Source: Tetrahymena thermophila SB210 (taxonomy: Eukaryota > Ciliophora > Oligohymenophorea > Hymenostomatida > Tetrahymenidae). From it: a DNA stretch of 64,000 nucleotides. The notes below the pieces were generated by a model. That model was not told the origin of the DNA, made no database searches, and saw only the letters and a list, made by a program, of their open reading frames with translations. A program made the position numbers and the translations under genes. Within the stretch, counting starts at the first letter, position 1. Each line of letters begins with the position of its first letter. Positions 1-13,900 of the stretch are shown piece after piece. The stretch is from positions 62,001 to 126,000 of the forward strand of contig NW_002475961.1 of the NCBI RefSeq assembly GCF_000189635.1. The letters run 5' to 3'.

Positions 1-89
1 TTATTTTGAAAATAAAATTTTCAACTACTGACTATTATTTAAAAAAAAAAAAGGAGTTATTTACAAAATAATTTGAAGTGAGTTAATTT

Positions 90-338
90 ATGAATTTACT
101 TTATGCAAAGTGTCCTGCTATTGAGCAGAAAGATTGTTATAATCCTAAATATTTCTATGAAACCACTAATCTAAAAATAATGGATTTTTTTAAAATAGTG
201 TGTAAGCAGCATTTTAACAGAGTTATTAATGATAGCTTCTCATAGAGCAAAATACTGGACTGTATTTAGGATGTACTAAATAAAATGTACAAAAAAAAGA
301 AAATAAAACTAGGATTTTATTATTATTATTATTAATGA
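90..338 (+). CDS. Weak hypothetical ORF, 82 codons, possibly a 3' exon of a gene to the left
   Basis: A frame open in the ciliate code runs from the left edge of the window to a TGA at 336-338. The first good ATG is at 90. The predicted 82-residue peptide has four cysteines and a Lys-rich C-terminus and matches no family I recognise. Base composition from 90 to about 290 is less AT-rich than the flanks, which mildly favours coding. With only one stop codon in use, chance frames of this length are common in AT-rich DNA, and the stretch before 90 looks like intron or leader. It could be a small gene, the last exon of a gene outside the window, or nothing. Confidence 0.3.
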
Positions 339-3300
339 GAATTGATTTACTTATTATTATATCTTAATCAACTTTTAATTTGATAGACTTGCTTAGTCTC
401 ATAATAAAAGCTATCTATTTGATAATAAAAGTATATTAATTAGTTTAGATTTAATTTAATTTGATATAATTAGATTGATTGATTGATGCTCACAAACAAA
501 CCTTATTTAGTAGTGTTAACTAAAAAAACAAAAATAACCAAAACTTTCAAACTAAGATAATAGTTATGCGCTTACATTATTTAACTAGCTTTCGGCAATG
601 ACTTTATTAGGATACACAAAATTATGAAGTCTTTACTTTTCCATTTATTCAATCCATTAATTAGTGAAGACTTTCCTTTATTTTATTTTAAGTTTTAGAA
701 AAATATATTTTTAGAAGGCTAATAATGATAGTGATGATTATCTCAATTTTAGATGATGAATGGCAATGATAAAATTAATAAAATGTAAATAATTATAAAA
801 TTAAGCGCTAAATATATTACCAACTTTCAAAGGTATCTATAAAATAAAAATACTGCAGAACTATCATCCCTACAAATCCAACTATAATAGGGATAGAAAT
901 TGTAGAGACGAACTTCAGCGACAGTGGATACTACATTTATTTTATTAATTATTTTTGTAATCTAAATTAATCAAAAAATCAATTAATAATATAAAGGTCC
1001 TTAATTAAGAGATTGACTGATTGATTGAGTTGATTAAGAAATATCTTAAAATCTGTGATAAAAATCTTAAAAAAAGCATTTATTTTTAATTCATACTAAT
1101 CGTTTAATTAGATTTTTTTAGATAAATAGTTAGATAGTTAATTAGTTAGTGGGATAATTAAAAAACTTAGATAAAATTTAATTTATGTACAAATATTACT
1201 TACTGATTTTAAAGTAAGTTATAACGAATCCTGCAAAAAAGTTTTTCTATTGTTTTTAATCTTACTTTAAATTAGATAGACATGTATTCATTATTTGGAA
1301 AATATTTACTTTGTTGAGTTATTAATTACTTTTTATTTTTTTAATTAATTCTGATCAAGATTACATAAATATGATTGATAATATAAATATTACCAAGTCA
1401 TTTAAAAAAACCAAGTACAATGTAAATTAAATTAATATTTTCTTGTAAAGTATAAGATTTTTTTTCAAATTTTTGTTATAAAATTAGTTCATTTATTTTC
1501 CATTTCTATAAAAGAAGTTTATTTTTATTATAATTAAGGTATTCCAAATAAAAATAAAATCTATGTACGCAAATTAATTCAAACCTAAAAGAATTATCAG
1601 CTAAGATTTCACTTAAATATTTATATTTTAATCTTCTTATTTTTTTATTTAACAAAAAAATATTAAGATTGACATCGACCCTAGCTATAAAATTCACATA
1701 GATCACTTTTTTAAAATTCAAATTATTCTATTTATTATTTACCACATATATATTAATTTAGTTTAACCTTAATACCTAATATTATTAAATAAATAAATAA
1801 AATATTTAGCGAATCGATTATTCCAATTTGGTAAAATAATACTGTTTATTTTTTTTTGAAAATTGAGAATTTTGTTTTTATTTTTATTATATTTTTTAAT
1901 TTAATCATGAAAAATATATTTTTATTTAACATTTTACTTTAAAACAAAAAAAACATAAAAAGTAAATACAGGTATTGAGGATGGATGATGAAAATCAAAA
2001 AATAAATAGATTTTTTATATAAATTTGTTCTACAAATTTTTATTAAAAACTCCCCTCCTAAATAGTTAGTTAGTTACATAGATTTTTCTTTATTCCCCAA
2101 AATATTTACTGTTTTAAAAAGTAATTAATCATTATAAGCAAATACTTTTAAAAATCGAACACATAAATTTGTAAAAGCTAAATTAAAATATTTAAATAAA
2201 TAAAAAGAAAATAAAATCACGCTCAAATTTTTCAAATTCATATCACTTTAAATTATTTCATATCTTATGAAATAAAATTGAAATGACTATTTATTAATAT
2301 ATATGACAAAAATAGAAGAGTATTTAGTTTCTAAAAATAAAGGTTTATTCTATAATATCAATTATTTTCTACCATTTAAGTACATCAATCATAAGCAAAT
2401 ATACTTTTTTATAAATAAAAAAGAAATTCACAAATTAATTCATCCAGTGAAAAAGCTAATTTGGGTAATTCAAACATTATTAAATCTAAAAAAGGTAATA
2501 TCAAAATTAAATTGTAATACATGCCACAAAAATATTCAATAAATACATAAGTAAATAAATAAAATATAAAAGAATACGTCATTTATTTATATTTATTTAA
2601 TCATTTCTATTTTTGTAACTAATAATTAAAATGGGTTTACTTTATTAAATTTTTATTAATCAGTTGGTTACCATTTAATATTTTCAAAGCAGTTTATCTG
2701 AAATTAATTTTTACTTATAGAGCAATCTGTGCTGTAAAAAAATATTCTATAAGTATTACATTTATTTTAATCAAAATATGCAATCCTTTTTAGCTTTAAT
2801 ATTTGAATTCTAAAAAATAAAAGTTATTTTTGTAAATTAATTTTATTATTTAACTTATTAAATTCAGTTTGTTTGGTTAATAAAACACATATTGCTTTAT
2901 TTAATAAACAAAAATAAAAATTATCCTTTTATTTTTAAATTTAGTTGTAGCATTTATTCATAAATCTATTTACAAAGAAAAATTGTGTTTTTTTTGAGAT
3001 GAATAGCAAGTAACACTTAATTTTTCTTATTTTATACCAAATGAAAAATTAAAATAATTGTTATTTTTAACTAATTTGTAGACATAAGTCAATTTTATCA
3101 TAAAAGATCTTGTCTAGTTTATAAAAACTTTAAAAAATAAATATAATTGTAGTCTAATACCTTAGTTAAGTTAATGATACATCTAAAATTCTTCTAGTTT
3201 TTAAACAATTTTTGTATCCTATTTAAAATATGCCTATAATAAAAAAATAGATTACACCAACTTATAATTTTATCAAAAGATTATTCATTTCTACGTTTAG

Positions 3301-4156
3301 ATTATACTGATAATACTAATTTTAGATTATAATTAGTAAATAACATTAAACATTATCTTTCTTTTAAATAACTTTTTTACTTTTGTATTAAAACGTTTTT
3401 GAGATGAAACCTCAATATTAATTGAAATATTAAGAGCTAACCTTGTTATTACTTTTAAAAAATAAATATGTTTTCATTATGATAATATAGCTAAATATAA
3501 TTGAATTAAGACTCTATTTCTTACTGTTAAGAATACGCTTAAATAAAAAATAAAAGCTTCTAACCAAAAGTGAATATAACCTAAATTTTTCTGATTTCTT
3601 AATATAAGTAACTTAAAAAATTAATATTTTATTTGATTTTAATAATGCTTTTTTCAATAAAACCACAACTTTAATATCATTTTCATGGTTATGTATTGAT
3701 AATATTAAACTCAAAATTAAATAATTTATCTATAAATTAATTCTAGTCAATCTATCTTATTTTTTTTTCAATTTTATATATTTCATTAAAATTTTAAAAT
3801 GAAATTTTATATTAACTCTGAAAATCTCATTTTTATTTTTTTGCAATCAAATGAAGAAACTGTTTTATAAAAAATTTGGTCATTAAATTTTCAAATTAAC
3901 ATTTTATCTGTAAAATAGTAATTTCTGAATTGCTTTTTTTAATGAAATGAGTTTATAAAACCTATTTAAAATTTTAGATAAAGAAATTATTTGATTTTTT
4001 AGAAATTTAATAAACTAAACTTTTATCTTAATTTGTAGAAAATTTATGAATTATTTATTTATTTTTGATTTAATTATTTTATTTTTAATTTAATTATTTT
4101 ATTTTACATCTAATAATTCATAAGCAAATTATTAAACTATGAAAACATAAATATAC
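339..4156. other. Gene-poor AT-rich region
   Basis: I see no convincing coding frame in these 3.8 kb. The sequence is dominated by A/T runs and short TAAT- or GATT-type repeats. The only structured stretch is the small-RNA candidate near 840-936. A frame at 2303-2700 is open but lacks normal codon texture and was rejected. Confidence 0.6.
840..936 (+). ncRNA. Candidate small structured RNA, possibly H/ACA type
   Basis: This stretch is noticeably GC-richer than its surroundings. A perfect 7-bp hairpin (ATCCCTA at 866-872 with TAGGGAT at 888-894) is followed by an ANANNA-like hinge (ATAGAA), then by a second weak stem (TGTAG near 901 with CTACA near 931), and the sequence ends with ACA plus a T-rich tail. 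That order resembles an H/ACA guide RNA. The second stem overlaps the putative ACA box and no target was identified, so this is only a candidate. Confidence 0.2.
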
Positions 4157-5329
4157 TCAAAAATTTTTTGGTAAATTGACATGCTGTCTTATAACAGGAG
4201 GCCTTTTAGATGAATTTTAACTTAAAGCCCTCAAATTTTTTTATTTTGATTAATTAGGGAAATTTTAATTATTAGAACCTGTATTATTAGATGGATACTG
4301 AGTTTGCATCATCGCTTTATTTTGATATTTTATTTGGTTAGTATTACTCCACCCAGGAGAAGTACTTTCATATAAATTATTATTTTAATTAAATTAAGGA
4401 GTGTTTCTTGCAAAATTAGAGTACTGAGGTTGTTCGAAAGCATAGTTTTCTTACCTTTCAATAAAACTGCTATCTCCTGCATTATAGCTACTATTTTGAG
4501 TATTTCTATAACCTGTTGAAGGCAGTCTCGCATTTGCCTGAGTAAAACTGTTATCATTTTTTTAAGAAGAGCTCGTTCTTGTATAGAGTAATTATTATCT
4601 CAATTAGTTTGGGAATGGTTAAGATTCAGGAGATTATTCATAATTGTAAGAATTGTGTTTCTATCCTTTCAAATTGTTGTAGTACATTGTGTTGTTGAAT
4701 TGATTATTGCTACTTCCCATTTTTTATTGATAGAGAGTTGAGAATTGCTATTAAGTATTTATAAATGAGTTATAATGTTATGTATTTTATGGAGGAGGTG
4801 AAAATTCTTCGATTGCATTCATAGAAGTCTTTGCTGATACTCTAGATCCCAGCTGGCTTTTCTTTAATTTAGCAGAGGCTGATTTGAAATTTTATGTCAT
4901 AAGATAAGCACTATTGTTCTATTAGTTTTAAGCAGTAGAAGAAGCTATCATATCAAGTGTTTGATTCAAGTGCATTCTTGTAGGTTCTCCATAAAGAGCA
5001 TTTGGATTTAATCTTGTATGCAGTTCATTATTTTCCAGTTCTAAAGATTTGAGTCTTTAACTTAAATTTTTTTTCTCTTTCCTTAATTAGTGAATTTCAT
5101 TAACTATTTCTTAGCGGGTAATGGTTTAAAATCCAAAATCACTAGTAAATGTTTTCGTATTTGTTTTTTGAAAGCCATTAGTCTCATCTGCTATTATATT
5201 ATTTGTTTCAGATTCCTCTAAGACTTTCTTGTAGTCAAATTTACTTTTGAGTTCTTTTTCATTTTCTATGTCTTTTGATAAAATGTTTTCCATTATTTCT
5301 ATTTTTTCTCTCAAATCGCTATTTTCCAT
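4157..5329 (-). CDS. Gln/Asn/Ser-rich protein with N-terminal coiled coil, 390 aa, unknown function
   Basis: This is a single uninterrupted frame of 391 codons in the ciliate code, from ATG at 5329 to TGA at 4159-4157, with many TAA and TAG glutamine codons. Residues 1-110 are rich in Glu, Lys and Leu and should form a coiled coil (a run near the start reads MENSDLREKIEIMENILSK). The rest is low complexity, dominated by Asn, Gln, Ser and Tyr, with no membrane segment or signal peptide. I do not recognise a family; such proteins in ciliates are often cytoskeletal or RNA-associated, which is inference only. It lies 254 bp downstream of the kinesin gene on the same strand and has its own AT-rich leader. 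Confidence 0.8.
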
Positions 5330-5583
5330 TTATAACTATTTTATTAATTTATTAAGTATGAATGATTTTAATTTTATCAATTAAAATACAAAATTTAAGT
5401 TCAAAATATTTTATTAAAAATGAACTTTTTTCACTTCAAATTTATTTTTAGTAAAAAATAAAATTAATTTATGTATTTGTTTGTATTAATAATAAAATAA
5501 TTAATTTGATGTTTTAACTAATTTAAAAATTAAAATAAGGAAAATAATAATTAATTACTATATTTAGTTCGTTCTCAGTCTAT

Positions 5584-7797
5584 TCATTGTTTTTTGTTAA
5601 TTTTTCGATCATTTCTCTCATATTTATATTTGATTAAAGTAGATCTCTGACCATGTTTGCACTTTCCACTAATCTCCTAATAATCATCTGAGCATATTAA
5701 TATTTTATATTTAGAAATACTAAGAGAAAAAGCATGATAATCGAAAAAAATTACATCTGAACTCATAAGACCACCATCAATACTTAGCTCACTACTCATC
5801 TTATTTAAAGACTTCTTAACACTAGATTGCAACTGTGACTAATTTGCAGAATTTTCCTCAGGTTTTACTTTTTTTGGTGTTTCATCAGATCTTTCTTTTT
5901 TTGGAGTTTCGTCTTGTCTTTTTGTTTCCTTTTCTTTTGATGATGTTTTTATTTGATTATGCTCCTCTTCTTTTAAACTTTCTTCTTATATTTATTGTAT
6001 TGATGTTTACTTATTCCTTTGCATTTTCAAAATATCAGTTCCATATTTATTGATATTTTCAGTAGAAAATTTGCTCAAAAATGCAATATGTTCATTCGCT
6101 CTCGCTAAATCTTTAGTAAGCTCTTCGATTTTTGCCTTTGAAAAAATCATATTAAAAAAGTAAAATTTCAGTTATTGTTACTTTGAGTTCTGCTATTAGT
6201 CTGTTTTTTGGATCTTCGTTTTTAACTGGTTCATTTGAAATTTAACTTGCCTTAGTTGCATAATTAAGAGTGGACATATTTTCTTCATAATAGCAGTCAC
6301 ATGGAGAAAGACAGGCAATCTAAATAAAAATTATATGATGTTAAATAATAAACTAAATACTAATATTACCATAAGACAGTAGCTGTTTCCTCCAATTGAT
6401 TGTTTCAACAATGAAGTTAATTTAGAATCTCTATATGGCACATGAAATTGTTTGACAGAATTATTATTACCTTGCTGAGTTTCCTCTTAAGACTGCATCG
6501 ATTAATCAGCAAGAGCAGAAATAACTTGTCTTAATGTAAATAAACTTTTATTGATCTCTATGCATTCTTTAAAATTTTAGCCTTCTGTTCCAGTTTAGCT
6601 CTGTCTTTCACTACCAGCTAAATCAACTAAATGAAGCTTAGCAGAAATCAAATTATCTGGGTCAAGCCTACTTATAGAGTCAACTTTGATTGTTAATATA
6701 CAATGAGATCTGCTACTCTAAGCATTAAGTTTATGGCTTGCCATAATCTGTTTGTAAAATGAAAAATAAATTTTTATTTAAAATATTTATATTTCATCAT
6801 TGAAAAAATAAATAGCTTTTTAATATTTAGCTAAATAAATTATTTTAAGCATTAAAGAAAGATATTTTGATGTAATTTACCTTGTTTTTAATACCTTTAC
6901 TAAGCATATCATATGCTTCTTACAAGTTAGAACACTCAAATACCAACAAATTCTCTACTTAAAACTAATCTTTTTTGTTCCATCTCAACTTTAGGCCAGG
7001 ACCATCATTTTTTTTTAACTAATCTGTATTAAGCAAGTCATAGATTTTTTCATTGTAGATTTGTAGATAAGAAAGATAAACTTTGTAGATTCTTTCGTTC
7101 TTGTTATGAGCAATTTATATTTTTTCAAATAGCTTATGAACTGTTCTAGGAATAATACCTTGTTAGTCTAGATTCTAAATAGAAATAAATCAAACATATT
7201 TCATCTATTAGCATATTTATTTAATTATTTAATTTACTTCATAGTTTATTATAGGTTTTAATACTTATTTTTTATTGCTGTCTGTTGCCATTTCATAATC
7301 AAATCCTTCCATGCTAAATGTTTTACCACTACCAGTTTATCCATATGCAAATATAGTACTATGATAACCCTAAAAAAAATATATATAGAATTTGTACTAT
7401 TTTCAGTAAAAAGATCTATTTGATAATTTACTTCAATGACCTTTTGTATTAGCTAGTCGATAGAATTCTTTTCATATAAATCATTTTAGCTACATTATTC
7501 ATCTAATACTTAATCAAATTTGAAGGATTTGGTTGTCCTATCATCCAATTATATTCTATTTTTAGAAAAATAATTTTATTCAGAATAACCTTCAGTTTAT
7601 TTATAGGCTCTTCATTTTAAATTTGTATTTCTTGATGCGTTTATAAAATTATATTTAAGAATAATCCTTTAAAATATTAAATACTATATAGATTTTGAGC
7701 TATGCTTAACTTGTAACTTTGTGCAAGTGAGATTCTTCTATTTCTCAGACTCTAAAAGGGGTCTGACCCTTATAGCCACTCCTATCCTAGTTGGCAT
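5584..7797 (-). CDS. Kinesin with N-terminal motor domain, 576 aa, seven exons
   Basis: Exons on the minus strand are 7797-7685, 7555-7432, 7369-7238, 7174-6881, 6747-6370, 6319-6182 and 6135-5584; all phases agree. The protein starts with the first kinesin strand (GVAIRVRPL). It carries the P-loop GQTGSGKT at about residues 89-96, switch I NAQSSRSH at about 229-236 and switch II DLAGSE at 263-268, so the ATPase and microtubule-binding motor is complete to about residue 390. A short coiled coil follows, then a charged tail with the hexapeptide DETPKK twice. An in-frame TGA lies upstream of the start and supports ATG 7797. It is expected to be a plus-end-directed microtubule motor; the subfamily cannot be assigned by eye. 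The 46-nt intron at 6136-6181 is among the shortest here. Confidence 0.92.
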
Positions 7798-10700
7798 AAC
7801 TTGAATCTAATGCTTTAAACTAAGCTAATAGTCTACCCTTTATCAGTTTTAAAATTCCTTTTGTTATTATAAACTAACAAATAGATAGATAGATAGTCTG
7901 ATATAATTATAAATTTAAAGCTTTAAAAATAAACAAATACTTTACAATTCTTTTTCTTATTTACCTAAAAATTTAGGTGTTAAAAATTGAATGATTTTAA
8001 AATCACGATTTCTTTAGCTCATTTAATCATCGATTACTACAATAAATAATAAACATTCTTTATTCTGTGTTTAACAATCAAAGTATTTATTACCGACTAT
8101 ATTTATATATCAATTAACCATTGATTATAAAATAAAATTTTCTTAACAAATTGTGAGGCCTTATTTATTTATTCATTCTTCGTGATTCAATAAACTTTAT
8201 TATTTTAACTATTCTAATAAAACTAATTATTATTACAAGCCAAATATATCAATTTAATAATTTAAACATGAAAACCTTTTTGGCATTCCTAATATCAATC
8301 TAATTCAATTTAATTAATACATTTTTAAAAATAATTATTATATTAGTACTAATTTCTAAATTTATAAAATTAAATAGTATTTTAGATATAATATTTACTC
8401 TATCATGCATTTAAATTAAAATAACTTTTAATTAATTCTTTTTTCAAACTATTTTTATATGATTTTAGAGATATGTTTTTTTATTACAATAATATACAAA
8501 AAAAACACTTCAAATATTAATCGAAACTTAAATATAAATTTTTTTTATTTGAGGTGAATTTTTAACATAAAGTATATTTTAAAATACCAAATCAAAATAA
8601 ATATATTTTTATAGGATTATTTTATATAAATTATGGAAAATAGTTTATTTTAATATAAAGAATTATAAAGTATGAAGAGATATTTTATTTCTATCATCTC
8701 ATAGTTGGTGGTGATTATTTGGAAATTTTTATAAAAGTTATTCAGTTTATTAATATTTTTTAACTTCTCAATTGATCACTTTTAATTTGTAAATAAGTTA
8801 AAAATTATTAATTTACATTTTGCTAAAAATCTCTTGAATTTGATTAAATCATATAAATTTGGTAGTATTAAGGATAATAATATTTAAATATTAAAAAGTT
8901 ATAGATTTTAACCCATAAATTTATTGGATAAATTTTAATATTTACTTATTTATTTTGTGAATATTCACATTTTTCATAACTTTTAAATTTCTGAATAAAA
9001 TCAACTTTTTTTTCAAATATCTTTCCTTAATTTACTGTTTTAAATTATAGAAAATGTTTCTATAATTTCAATTTACTAATTATCATTAATTTTAAAATAA
9101 TTAATTGATTTAATTTTTTATAAAAAATTCAAAAAATATGTAATATATATTAATAAAGGAAAAAATAAATAAATAATTAAAGAAAATGAAAAAATATTAG
9201 TTGAAATAATGAAAACCTATTAAAAATTAAATATTGATGAGATCTATAAAGATAAAATTTAATAAGTAATTTTAGAATAACCCATTCAATAAAAAGTAAT
9301 ATACTGTAAATGCTCGTTAATTAAGGCATTTTTTTCTTAATTTTTTTTTCTTTTTCGATTATGGTGTGGCACTTTTTTTGGGCAAAAAAGATACTTAGGG
9401 AATGCCTTAATTAATGAGCATTTACAGTAAAAAGTTTATTAAAAAAATTAAGAAATCTAATTATAATAATAAATTTAAAAATATATCAAATAATAAAATA
9501 ATAGAAATTAAAATCCAAAAAATACTAAATTAAATAAGATAAAATATATTATAAGTAAATTATTGCAATAGCAAACAAAAGTAATCTTAAAATTTAATAA
9601 TAAACTGGTATAAAATTTTTAAATAAAGTAGAAAAAATTTAACCTTCAAAAGATTATGCAAGGACAGAGTAAAGAAAGTAAACAGAAAAATAATATTCTG
9701 AATAATTTAATTAGATACAATTATCTTTAATCTAAAGGATGAATTAATAATAAAAATAAAATAATTATATTCACAAAATTTATAATGAAATTATTTATTT
9801 AGTAATAATTTCTTTCTCCATATTTATTTTGATTTTTGTGTAATAAATATTTATTGAAATGACCATGTTTTTCCTTAATTAAATTTTTCAATTTCTTTAA
9901 AATAAATTAACTTTTTTATTTAAAAAAAGTATTATTTTTTAATATGAAATATTATTTTTTTCAAAAATCAAATAAATTTTATTAAATAAATAATATTTAA
10001 ATTGATAAAATTTAACTAATCCGTAAATAAATTATTCAACTATTTAAAATTTTTCTTTTCTTTTTTTTTATTTGATTTGATATTAAAAAATTTTATTAAT
10101 AATATTGAATTCTTTAGAAATAAAATTTTCTATTTAGTTTAAATTGAAAAAAATCTTAAATATTTCAAAAAATATTATTGTTACTGGTTCAAAAAAATAA
10201 AGAAAATAATAAAAAATGAATGATACTAATTTGAATTTTGATTATTAGAGCAATAAAAATTTTAGTAGAAAATATAAGTATAGTTTTGTTTAACGATACA
10301 GCAATTAATTAATCAATCCAATTCTACTTATAAATTTATAATTTCTAAAAAGTATTTGAAAACAAAGTGTCTGTCTTAAGAGGTTTAAATTCAAAAATGC
10401 GAGCTCACAACAAATAAATGTATGCATGTATATATGCACTAATAGTTGTTTGAAATAAAAAATATGAAGGATACTATCAAACGAATTTCTTTATGTTATC
10501 ATTTGTATGCTAATTTAATTAATAAATAATGTTTGTTAATTAAAGATTAATACAATATTTTATATGAATTTTCAAGTCAATTAATAAAAAAATAAGCAAA
10601 ATAATTAATTAATTGAAAGTAATCGTTGATTTCTATTTATACTCATTTAATTTAAAATAGCATTAAAAAATATTAAGGAGAACAAACATAGTTTAAAGAA

Positions 10701-10964
10701 GTCTACTTATTAAAATTGATTGATTCGATTTTCTTTAAATCAAACGCATGAGTGAATTTGTTTAAAGCGTATTTCTATCGAGCTGTCCCACAGATAACTC
10801 TGATATGCTAAATAGATTTGTAATTCATTTTATCACAAGCTATTTTTGATTAGATTGCTTTAATTAAAATATTCAAAAGAGGAAATAAATATTTATAGTT
10901 ATTGGTCTATATTCTTTAAAATGATAATAATTTAATTTTTATTTTGTAGATAACAGGATCAAAT
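7798..10964. other. Intergenic region, 3.2 kb, with one palindromic element
   Basis: This is the promoter side of the kinesin gene and of the coiled-coil gene at 10965, which are divergent. It is extremely AT-rich. The only clear structure is the inverted repeat at 9302-9429. A frame open from about 9209 to 9740 passes straight through that palindrome and was rejected as chance. Confidence 0.6.
9302..9429. mobile_element. MITE-like element with 29-bp terminal inverted repeats
   Basis: The left arm 9302-9330 and right arm 9401-9429 are reverse complements with a single mismatch, separated by 70 bp. The arms start TACTGTAAATGCTC and end with its complement, so the outermost bases are TA on both sides, as expected for a TA target duplication of the Tc1/mariner type. 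No coding capacity is present. It could also be a non-mobile palindrome; finding several dispersed copies would decide. Confidence 0.5.
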
Positions 10965-13900
10965 ATGAAATAAAATTTTGCTAACTCTTAATCTAAATCC
11001 ACAGTTAATATTGATGAATTGTAAAGAAATAATTTAGAATTACAACAAAAGATTACGTTGTTAGAAAGGGAAAGATTAGAAATGATAGATAGAGAAAATA
11101 ACTTAAAAAAAATTAATGAGTAAATAATGGAAGCGTTCAATACAATGGGGCCAGACACATCTGTAAATAAAAATTTATGTGATTTCAAATTATATCCAAA
11201 TTTATGCTAATTTTAAATTACAGAACAAGATGAACAAAGAAATATAAATATTAGAAGACAAACACTAAAAAGAAATGCAAAGCACTAAAGAAAAGATCGA
11301 GTTTTTGTAAGCATAGCTTGAATAAGAAGTAATTTAAACTAATTAAAATGAAATTGATATTTTAGCTAATATTTTTTTAATTTAGAAAAAATAAAATTCA
11401 TACAAAGTGAGCTTGCTTGAGAATGAAAACTAGGCTTAAAGAATACAAGCAGAACATTTAAAAATAGAAATATAAAAAAATTAACATCTAATTAATTTAC
11501 AAAATAGCAAATATGAAACCCTATTAAAAACAGCAGAAGCTGAAAAAAAGTATATTTTTTGATTAATTCAAGCAGTAAAAATTAATATATGTATTTAAAG
11601 GGCTCTATAAGATGAGATTGAGAATTAGTGGAAGAAAAAAGTAGAATAGCTTGAAATTCAACTTGAAAAAGAGAAGATAGATTCTAATAACCAAAGATAA
11701 AACATGCTCAAAGAAATGGAAGCAAATTTAGAAAACTTAAAAATATGTCATGAGCATGTAGCTTTTTAAATTTTATATGATTAAAATCAATATATATTTT
11801 TATCAAATTTTAGGAGAAACATCTTCTTTGGACAAAAGTAAATGCTTTGTCAAACGAAAAGAATATTGTTCAAGGGTCATGTGAATAAAATCAGGAGTTA
11901 TACAATGAACTTAAAAGAAGAAACAAGGAAGATGTAAATTATACTGGAAATATTTATGAGAAGTTAGATAATTTAATTATAAAAAAGAGAGATAATTTCA
12001 TGAAGGAGATAGAGGCACTTAAAAATAAAATTTTTTCGTTAGAATAAGAAAATTTAAAAATATAGCATTACGAAATGCTTTAACTCTAGCATGAGAACCA
12101 ACTCAAGCAAAAAGAACTTGTTTTCGAAGAAGAAAGAAAAAAATACATTTTCAAAATTAAAGAAATGACGTAAAAATAATTTAGTAAATTTGAAAACATT
12201 TTTTAAACAATTTTTTCTGCTCTTTTTCAAATTAAGAGTGCAGATAAAAAAGGCAGAATAAGTTGAAAAAAATCTGCAAACATTGATCAAAGAAAAGGAT
12301 TTCATTATAGAAGATAACAAAAAGGAGCACTAAAAAAAGCTTTATCTAGAAAAAAAGAAATCTGAAAACTTATAAGAAGCAGCAAATAAAATAAAAGAAG
12401 ATTATACTAAAAAAAATGCTTTTGTAATACAGGAAATTTTAACCAAAGAAGAGCAAATTAAAAAGCTCAACAAAGAAATAATGAAATAAGGTGTCTCTAT
12501 CAGTAAAATCAATTAATCTAAAACTAACAGTAAGTTAAACATTTTTGTTCAATTTCTTTCAATATATTTTCCTAACAAAGTCTACAAAATACAACAAATT
12601 TTTCTTTCTAATTTTAGAAATTTTCATTAAATTATTTAAAATTTTTCAAAAACAAATTAAAAAGTTTAAATTTAAGAAAAAAGCAATATTTTATTTTCAT
12701 TTAATTTTTCATAAATAAGAATAAAAGAAAATAATTGTTTGTTTATAAAACCAATTTTTGTTTTTTAAAAAGTAAGAGTGAAAAAAGAAAAAAAATTGAT
12801 TTTTAATTTAAACAAGAAAAGGAGAACTTTGAATTTTATTCTTGATTTTTCTTATTATTTTCAAATAACACAATTAAACTTTTTTGAAACGCTAAATAAA
12901 AAACACACAAAATATAAAATAATAAAAACTGGAAATGAAATATTATTATTATTTAAATAGCTAATTATTTTTTTCTTGAATTATTTTAGTGACAACTTGG
13001 TTAGATCCTACTCTTTAGTTAGAAACGGTTAGATTAAATAGTTGTTAAAACTAACAAAATATTACTTCTATACTAAATTAAGAAACAATACCTGATATGA
13101 ATTTACTTTCTAACAATGTTCCTCAAATCACAAATAGTAATGCTTTTTTGTAAGAGTTCGCTTAAAGCTTTGGCTCTCCAAGAAATTTGATGGGTAATTC
13201 ACCTTAATAAATCGATGATAAGTACTTTAAGATAATTGAGCAGTAAAAACAAAATTGGTAATAATCACTTTGCTATAATTAAAATGGGTTAGGTTCTTCT
13301 TTATCTGGAAGTAGAATTGGAACATAAAATTTGTCTAAATAATAAAGTAGTCCAATTTTAAATGATACTATAGAGCCTATCTTGGTATCTTCATATTAAC
13401 CTCTTAATGCAAGAGATTCCTCTAAACCTACTTTAGTTACTAAAGAAGACAAAATCTAAGAGACTTAGAACGAAAGTGAAGACTAATCATTTAATGATGA
13501 AGACTGTTTTGAGGAAGGAAAAATTAAAATTTAAAATAATTAATTATAATTAGCCTAATCTATATTTAATAGTAAGCACTCTTCTTTGGGTTATATTGGA
13601 TAAAATGTTACTAACTCTATGTTAAACTTAAATAGCTTATAAGCATTAAATACAGCACCAAATACATCTAGGCAAGGATTGAGCTCAAATGCATAAACTT
13701 ATTCAAATAGTAATTTAGATCTGAAGCAAAACTTTAATTAAAACAAGACTCTATCTTAAAATGGTTCTAAAAGCAAATTCACAACTGCAGTAAATAACTC
13801 TTAAAGATGTTAAACTGTTTCTACTGCAAAAAAGAAATAATATATTTAATAGAATCAATAAGAAAATGATAAAACTGCTAATACTTCTACTAACTATAAA

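Noticed and set aside
1983..1990. C-box-like GATGATGA, possible C/D snoRNA
   Set aside because: No CTGA D box at a suitable distance and no terminal stem.
2303..2700. Open frame beginning MTKIEEYLVSKNKG
   Set aside because: Glutamine is encoded only by CAA in its first half, unlike the real genes here, and the second half is plain intergenic sequence. Nothing resembles a known family.
9209..9745. Long ciliate-code frame of about 178 codons
   Set aside because: It runs through both arms and the core of the palindromic element. Composition is plain intergenic A/T and no start or splice context supports it. With TGA as the only stop such frames occur by chance.
12054..12320. Minus-strand standard-code ORF inside the 10.9-15.4 kb gene
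   Set aside because: Antisense shadow of a coiled-coil exon on the plus strand.
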